From NCBI GenBank assembly GCA_020975725.1, contig QXJR01000003.1, forward strand, positions 434,001 to 498,000: a stretch of DNA of 64,000 bases, given 5' to 3'. Position numbers and translations under genes: made by a program. The stretch's first letter is position 1. Each line of letters starts with the position of its first letter. Under the pieces are notes generated by a model. That model ran no database searches and was not told the origin of the DNA. It worked only from the letters and a program-made list of their open reading frames with translations. This document shows positions 59,225 to 64,000 of the stretch, piece after piece. The DNA is from Picocystis sp. L7 (Eukaryota; Chlorophyta; Picocystophyceae; Picocystales; Picocystaceae).

Positions 59225-61177
59225 ATGGCGTCCTCTCGGCGCGCTCTTGCATGGCCATGGCGCACGCGTCGGGGATCGGACGAGGGTCAGGAGAAGGCAG
59301 GAAGGGAGGAGGGGATGCGAAGGAGCGGAGAACGGATCCTGCGGGTGCTCTGGCCCGGCGTCGGCGGTGTGGGATTGCCCATGGCACGTGTCGGTGGACG
59401 TGGAAGGCGCATCCGACGCAAAGGAAAAGCCACGCAGGAAGAGAGGGACGAGGAGCTCGTGGAGAAAGTGGAGACCGTCCTGGACAGGATGAAGGCCAAA
59501 GTGAAAATGATGAGAGACACCCTCGTGGCTTCGTTCGAGGACGTGCCTGGGATGGAAGACCTCGAAGAACGGTTCGAAATCATCGAAGAGAAATTCATGA
59601 GCCCTCAAGACAGAGAAGCGTCCGTGAAGAGAAGGGAAACGAAGAAGATGGAAAAGATGAGCCAAGAGGAGAAGGAGGAGTTCCTGAAGAAAAAGGAAGA
59701 AGAAACCATCCGCAAGCTTCGAGAAGAGGAGGAAGAACGTAAGAAAAAGGAGGAGGAATGGCAAAGCACCATGGAAGAACTGCAGCTCTACCTCACTGGA
59801 GCCCTGAACCAAGAGTTGACCTCGAAGAGCATGGCAGAACGGAAGGAAATGCATCCATCCTATCTCAACCGTCCCAATGCTATTAAAATGCAGCTACCCC
59901 ATGACGAGGAACGAAAACTGGAGCTGGATAAGCTGGGATGGGGGATGCAAGGGAGCAAGATCTTTGGCAAAATTTTGCCTGGTACGCAAGAGTATGCATG
60001 GGCCATCTATGGGAATTGCAACAATGCCCAGGCCGTGCTCCAGAACAAGTGGGCAGGGAGGGACCCGCAAGAGGTCCTCTCGGACTCTACCTACTACCAG
60101 GACATCGTCAAGCATGCGCCTCTGATGGAACTGACCTTGATGGTTAAAACGGCTAGAGACTTGTCTCTGCCAAAATTTAGGAGAGAGTACGGCGAGCGAT
60201 TGTATAGGAAGCTCGAATCGTACGGGGCGAGCGTCGCAGAGGGGCATGCTCTGGCAGAATGGCTGGGTCTATTTCACGAGGAGCGCCTCAAGGGCCTACC
60301 CTTCATGAAAGAAAACAAAGTAGCAAAGGGTACGCACTTGATTTTCTCGGTCAATCTGAAAGGGGAACTTTTGGCCGAGGTCCAAGATCCCAGGGAGATG
60401 CGCCAACGCCAGCAGTTTAGATTGGGGGTTAGTGAAAACAAGCAGATCTCTCGTGCCGTCTTCGACATGTTCCTGGGAGAAGATGCCATTCAAAAGGAGG
60501 GCAAGCAGTCAGTAGGTAACGGGCTCCTCTATGCTTTAAATGGATTCACTTGGTATGAGAATCCAAGCAATCCCAGGCAGCAGCCTGCCGATCCATCTCG
60601 TAAGTTTAGTTTCGAAGAACTTCGCAGCGGAAAGAAGGACTTCACTGCAACGAGAGTCAAGGCTAAGCCAGAGCAATTCGAGGTCCCGGTGAATGCTTTG
60701 GTCGCGGCAGCAGGAGAAGGACAGACACTGAAGGGTCTGTTAGTTCATCAATTGTCGGATGCAATGAAGGAAAAGGAGGAAGCACGCACCGCTGACCAGC
60801 GGGTGGCAGTAGAGTCAGAAGAGCGGTCGATGGAAGAGTCATTTAGGGACATGCAGAGCAAGTTGATCGAGTCTCTTCCGAGGCTTATTGACGAGGAAAT
60901 ACAGAAAGCGGATGAGTTGGAGATGCTGGGTCCCTATTCTCCAGCCTTGAACCGTATGCTTGTGACTCCCGATCCAGAAAAGGCCGAAGAAGTCCGCGAA
61001 CTTTCGGAGTCCTTGGTCGCCAAGCCCCTGAGAGATCATCTGATCAAGACGGGGCAGCTGGAACCCGGCAGCAAGGAAGACAAGGAGCGCTTCCAGGAAT
61101 TTTTCAAGCCAGCACGTGATGAAACCAAAGTGCCCGGTAGTAGCGCCGGCCTGAGTGCTGCATCCTCTCCAAAGTAA
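59225..61177 (+). CDS. Long coiled-coil protein of unknown function
   Basis: 650 residues from ATG 59225 (MASSRRALAWPWRTRRGSD). The first ~80 residues are strongly basic and could be an organelle presequence. Residues ~90-200 are a highly charged coiled coil rich in Glu and Lys (EERDEELVEKVETVL ... KKEEETIRKLREEEEERKKK). The middle is a compact region: LDKLGWGMQGSKIFGKILPG, YAWAIYGNCNNAQAVLQNKW and AEWLGLFHEERLKGLPFMKE. Then FEVPVNALVAAAGEGQTLKG and a second helical region. I do not recognise the family. The compact middle with many Trp, Tyr and Gly residues looks folded and conserved. It converges with the methyltransferase-like gene (83 bp). Confidence 0.7.
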   Translation: MASSRRALAWPWRTRRGSDEGQEKAGREEGMRRSGERILRVLWPGVGGVGLPMARVGGRGRRIRRKGKATQEERDEELVEKVETVLDRMKAKVKMMRDTLVASFEDVPGMEDLEERFEIIEEKFMSPQDREASVKRRETKKMEKMSQEEKEEFLKKKEEETIRKLREEEEERKKKEEEWQSTMEELQLYLTGALNQELTSKSMAERKEMHPSYLNRPNAIKMQLPHDEERKLELDKLGWGMQGSKIFGKILPGTQEYAWAIYGNCNNAQAVLQNKWAGRDPQEVLSDSTYYQDIVKHAPLMELTLMVKTARDLSLPKFRREYGERLYRKLESYGASVAEGHALAEWLGLFHEERLKGLPFMKENKVAKGTHLIFSVNLKGELLAEVQDPREMRQRQQFRLGVSENKQISRAVFDMFLGEDAIQKEGKQSVGNGLLYALNGFTWYENPSNPRQQPADPSRKFSFEELRSGKKDFTATRVKAKPEQFEVPVNALVAAAGEGQTLKGLLVHQLSDAMKEKEEARTADQRVAVESEERSMEESFRDMQSKLIESLPRLIDEEIQKADELEMLGPYSPALNRMLVTPDPEKAEEVRELSESLVAKPLRDHLIKTGQLEPGSKEDKERFQEFFKPARDETKVPGSSAGLSAASSPK

Positions 61178-61260
61178 AGGACGTGTGCATCTTACGAACC
61201 GTCCATGTGCGGCAAATTTTATCCCGAATGGATGGACGAGAGGGGTAGGCACGAGGGTGG

Positions 61261-62067
61261 TCAAGCGACTCCAACCATCAGGAAGAAAATGCCTTGGTAA
61301 CGAAACAAGCATGGGAACCCGAGGGCTGGTTCCAACAAGTCCCCTCCGTCCTTGCAGTCGCCCCGGCTTTGATCCAAGGCCGGCACCAGTTCGTAGCCGT
61401 TTGCACAGGCTGCCTCTTGGACGACCTTTAGGCAGAATTCGATCGGTTTCGTGGGATTTGGATGCGTTGCCAAGGCCGAATCTTGGCTGCTGAAGGCCAC
61501 GGCCAGCACCCCCCCTCTGGCCACCACTCCACGTGCAAACACCTGCTCGACTTGTGGTGTCCTTTTGCTGATTCCTCCGCAGTAGTCCAACCACACCCCT
61601 TCGAAGCTCCCCCATTTCGTTTCCCATCGTTCGAGGATGTCTTTGACGTCTCCGAACCACGCGAAGACGCCCCTGCGACGCAGTTCCGCGACGGTGGGCG
61701 AGGCGACGTTGGGCACGAACGCGTTCTCCAGCGGCATTCCGGTGGTCGCACGCACCGCGCGTGCGCTGTTCGCTCCTCTTGCGTCCAGCATGAGCACGTG
61801 CGCCTCTTTCGCCACCGTTCTCCTCCTTTGGATCGACCTCTTCACCGCACATGCGAACATCCTCCGTGTCCTCCGCTTGTCGGCGTCCTTCCTGTTGGCG
61901 CGTGCATCGTATCCATCGGCCCTCCACGCGCACTGTTTCGTCCCTCGGGTCATCCTGCGCACGTGTTCCACCTCCATCCGACCTGCACAGCTCCTGGCTT
62001 CCATCCAATCCCCCCTCCAGGTCCGTCCATGCGTCCATTCCGCCGCCATGCCCGACGTTCCCCCCAT
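61261..62067 (-). CDS. Possible SAM-dependent methyltransferase-like protein
   Basis: 268 residues from ATG 62067 (a second ATG at 62049 is equally good). The part from residue ~95 reads as an alternating alpha/beta fold: AHVLMLDARGANSARAVRAT, NAFVPNVASPTVAELRRRGV, GSFEGVWLDYCGGISKRTPQ, RGGVLAVAFSSQD and a C-terminal strand FRYQGIFFLMVGVA. A first strand ending in Asp, a later LDYCGG acidic strand and a hairpin C-terminus suit a Rossmann methyltransferase, but the usual GxGxG loop is not clear. An Arg-rich N-terminus (RANRKDADKRRTRRMF) suggests nucleic acid or organelle. No family is claimed. Confidence 0.55.
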   Translation of the reverse strand: MGGTSGMAAEWTHGRTWRGDWMEARSCAGRMEVEHVRRMTRGTKQCAWRADGYDARANRKDADKRRTRRMFACAVKRSIQRRRTVAKEAHVLMLDARGANSARAVRATTGMPLENAFVPNVASPTVAELRRRGVFAWFGDVKDILERWETKWGSFEGVWLDYCGGISKRTPQVEQVFARGVVARGGVLAVAFSSQDSALATHPNPTKPIEFCLKVVQEAACANGYELVPALDQSRGDCKDGGDLLEPALGFPCLFRYQGIFFLMVGVA

Positions 62068-62128
62068 GCGTTTGGCGGGTACGTGCCTCCGATCCACCCC
62101 TTCGGCGAAGAGGGGAAGGGAGGGGGGA

Positions 62129-62210
62129 GAGATGGCGGGAAAGGGAAGGGAAGGGGGGGAGAGATGGCGGGAAAGGGAAGGGAAGGGGGGAGAGATGGCG
62201 GGAAAGGGGG
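62129..62210. repeat. Three tandem 31-32-bp repeats containing E2F-like sites
   Basis: GAGATGGCGGGAAAGGG occurs at 62129, 62161 and 62192 in G-rich spacers. Each copy holds GGCGGGAAA (62134, 62166, 62197), the reverse complement of TTTCCCGCC, a textbook E2F/DP site. It lies between divergent starts, 50-130 bp before eIF2A. Confidence 0.6.
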
Positions 62211-62257
62211 ACTGACGAGGGAGAGACGCACCAGTGCGAGAACGAGATGGACTGCAG

Positions 62258-64000
62258 ATGGCCGACGTGTCGCCGCCCAAAGTGGAACGAGACGAAGGAT
62301 TCGAGACCCAAGCGTGCTTGGGTGTGCTCGTGAGCCGAGACGGTGAACGGATGGCCGTGTGGAAGGAAGAAGAAGTGGGGGTGTGGGATCCAAGGACCAA
62401 TCGGAACCTACGCCGCCTGGAAATCCACAAGGTCGTCGCCGTTCACTTCTCGCCCCATCAAAAGTACCTCCTCACGCTGCAGAAACCCAGAGCACAAGGC
62501 GTGCCGGAAAAGAACCTCAGGGTGTGGAACCTCGAGACCGGAGAGTGCGCGTTCCAAACGCAGCAGAAATCATACAACAAGGAAGATTGGCCCTACCTCC
62601 AGTGGAGCTCGGACGGAAAGACCGCCGTCAAACTGGTGAACAACGAAGTGCACTGCTACGATTGCCCCGGCTTCGGTGAAGGACAACCGGCACGCCGCCT
62701 GCGTCTGGAACACGTGACCGGATTCTCCTGCTCGATTGGACCTCTGAACCACGTCGCCGTATACGTGCCGGAGGTCAAAGGCGCGCCTGCAAGCGCACAG
62801 CTCTATGACCATTCAGAGTTCCCATCCAAAGTGGGCAGTAGCATCCCCAGGGCGATCGGCCGTCGTAATTTCTTCCGGTCGACCGCATGCGAGTTCCGCT
62901 GGGCCCCGAAGACCGGATCGGCCTGCCTCGTCTTGGCTGTGAGCGATGTGGATGCCACGAACAAGAGCTACTATGGCGAACAGTCGTTGCATTACATAGC
63001 CGCAGATGGATCCAACGATTGCAAGGTCGATCTGCAGAAGGACGGCCCAGTCTACGACGTCCAGTGGTCTCCTCTTGGGACCCATTTCGTCGTCGTGTAC
63101 GGGTTCATGCCGGCAAGGGCCACCCTATTTGACGCCAAGTGCAATCCGGTGTTTGAATTTGGAAGCGGTCCGCGCAACATTGTGAGGTGGAGCCCCCTTG
63201 GCAGATTCCTCTGCTTGGCAGGGTTTGGCAACCTCCCAGGCGATGTGGAAATGTTCCAAAAAGGAGGCGACGGTAAGTGCAGGCCGATCGGCCACATGCG
63301 TACGCACTGCACAGTCCACTGCGAGTGGGCACCTGATGGCCGTCACATCTTGACCTCCACCGTTTCCCCAAGGCTGCGTGTGGATAACGGGTACAAGCTT
63401 TGGAAATACACCGGAGAGCTGGTTCATGAGTACTTGGTGGATGAGCTGTATCAGGTTGAGTGGGTTCCTGCCCCTGAAGATACCTACGAAGACCGTCCCA
63501 TCTCCCCGACGGCGAAGAAGATCGCTCGGGCGCTCGAATCTGGTGACGTGGCTGGCGCAGGCAAGCCGGAGCCTTACCGGCCTCCTAGTGCCAAACAGAT
63601 GCCTTATCGGCCGCCTCATGCTAGCGGCGATCGATCGGGAGGGCCAAAATTCAGCCTTGCCAGTGATGAGAACGACAAAGCTGGGAAAGTGCAGCCCTTC
63701 AGGCCCTCGGCAGCCTCCTCAGCCATTCCAGGAGCAGAATTCCAAGATTCCGCTTCGAAGACTGCAGAGAGGAACCGTAAGCGACGTGCAAAGAAGAAGG
63801 AACTGGAGGCCCAGCAAAAAGCAGAGGATCTTGCAAAGGAAGTGCAGAGCACCACGATCTCTGCTCAAGAAACACAGGATCCTGCCAAAAAGCTGCGCAA
63901 TCTTCAAAAGAAATTGCGCCAAATTGAAGACCTCAAAGCCAAGGCAGCTTCGGAAGGAGATGGTGTTCTGACTCCAGAGCAGCAGGCAAAGATCCAAACA
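62258..64000 (+). CDS. EIF2A: eIF2A, eukaryotic translation initiation factor 2A, 3' end beyond the window
   Basis: 581 residues, open to the last base of the window. It starts MADVSPPKVERDEGFETQAC at ATG 62258; an ATG at 62247 is out of frame. The nine-bladed beta-propeller is evident: GVLVSRDGERMAVWKEEEVG, FSPHQKYLLTLQKP, WPYLQWSSDGKTAVKLVNN, GRRNFFRSTACEFRWAPKTG, VYDVQWSPLGTHFVVVYGFM and RWSPLGRFLCLAGFGNLPGD, the last being a family signature. The C-terminal part is a basic and coiled tail (RKRRAKKKELEAQQKAED). Family knowledge: it can deliver Met-tRNA to the ribosome independently of GTP and acts in special initiation or stress. The right boundary is truncation by the window, not by the gene. 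Confidence 0.94.
   Translation, partial: MADVSPPKVERDEGFETQACLGVLVSRDGERMAVWKEEEVGVWDPRTNRNLRRLEIHKVVAVHFSPHQKYLLTLQKPRAQGVPEKNLRVWNLETGECAFQTQQKSYNKEDWPYLQWSSDGKTAVKLVNNEVHCYDCPGFGEGQPARRLRLEHVTGFSCSIGPLNHVAVYVPEVKGAPASAQLYDHSEFPSKVGSSIPRAIGRRNFFRSTACEFRWAPKTGSACLVLAVSDVDATNKSYYGEQSLHYIAADGSNDCKVDLQKDGPVYDVQWSPLGTHFVVVYGFMPARATLFDAKCNPVFEFGSGPRNIVRWSPLGRFLCLAGFGNLPGDVEMFQKGGDGKCRPIGHMRTHCTVHCEWAPDGRHILTSTVSPRLRVDNGYKLWKYTGELVHEYLVDELYQVEWVPAPEDTYEDRPISPTAKKIARALESGDVAGAGKPEPYRPPSAKQMPYRPPHASGDRSGGPKFSLASDENDKAGKVQPFRPSAASSAIPGAEFQDSASKTAERNRKRRAKKKELEAQQKAEDLAKEVQSTTISAQETQDPAKKLRNLQKKLRQIEDLKAKAASEGDGVLTPEQQAKIQT

Noticed and set aside
1-64000. Search for a mobile element, virus relic, CRISPR array, rRNA or tRNA
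   Set aside because: No transposase, integrase, reverse transcriptase, capsid-like protein, terminal repeats, spaced-repeat array or RNA gene signature was seen by eye.

Overview
The window is nuclear DNA of a compact, gene-dense eukaryote, most likely a green alga of prasinophyte type with a primary plastid. Reasons: about 34 protein genes in 64 kb on both strands, short GT-AG introns crowded near start codons, and only eukaryotic core genes (COG4, VPS28, USP5, YJU2, TPP2, THOC3, HAT1, EXO1, eIF2A). Three plastid-type proteins (G6PDH, a Rieske protein, a DiT-like dicarboxylate carrier) have basic N-termini without an obvious ER signal, which points away from a secondary plastid. The lineage is inference. 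I see no virus, transposon, rRNA, tRNA or CRISPR.

Layout. 1-8.9 kb: HEAT protein (cut by the left edge), COG4, an RmlD/MAT2B-type reductase, VPS28, COX19. 8.4-11.2 kb: a divergent pair of paralogous secreted proteins. 11.5-16.4 kb: a UBL-WLM metalloprotease, a TALE homeodomain protein and a bacterial-type RNase P protein (RnpA), with a G/C-run-rich stretch between the last two. 17-25 kb: USP5, YJU2-like splicing factor, F-box/WD40 protein (preceded by a 7-copy promoter-repeat array) and an EFG1-domain rRNA-processing protein. 26.9-38.4 kb: TPP2, QSOX, a TPR protein, pyruvate kinase and plastid-type G6PDH. 40-47.6 kb: DiT-like carrier with two apparent reading-frame breaks, SEC14-like protein, Ap4A phosphorylase, UCHL3, THOC3. 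48-52.7 kb: HAT1 and EXO1. 52.9-64 kb: two tandem paralogous secreted proteins of unknown family, Rieske protein, R3HCC1-like protein, CUE/SMR protein, a long coiled-coil protein, a methyltransferase-like protein and eIF2A (cut by the right edge).

Genes are individually transcribed, not operonic. Convergent neighbours are packed tightly (stop codons 6-155 bp apart), while divergent neighbours are separated by 0.3-1.7 kb of promoter sequence. The functions form no single pathway: they cover membrane traffic, ubiquitin removal, RNA processing, carbon metabolism and DNA repair.

The most unusual structure is a short hairpin-prone element, GAGAARAAACTCCC and variants, found in sense orientation 105-270 bp before the start of four single genes and as seven tandem copies ending at the start codon of the F-box/WD40 gene. 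Other points for a second look are the nuclear bacterial-type RnpA, the frame breaks in the carrier gene, perfect palindromes in several promoters, a nine-copy ACGGTC cluster in a bidirectional promoter, three tandem E2F-like sites before eIF2A, and two secreted-protein families of unknown role.
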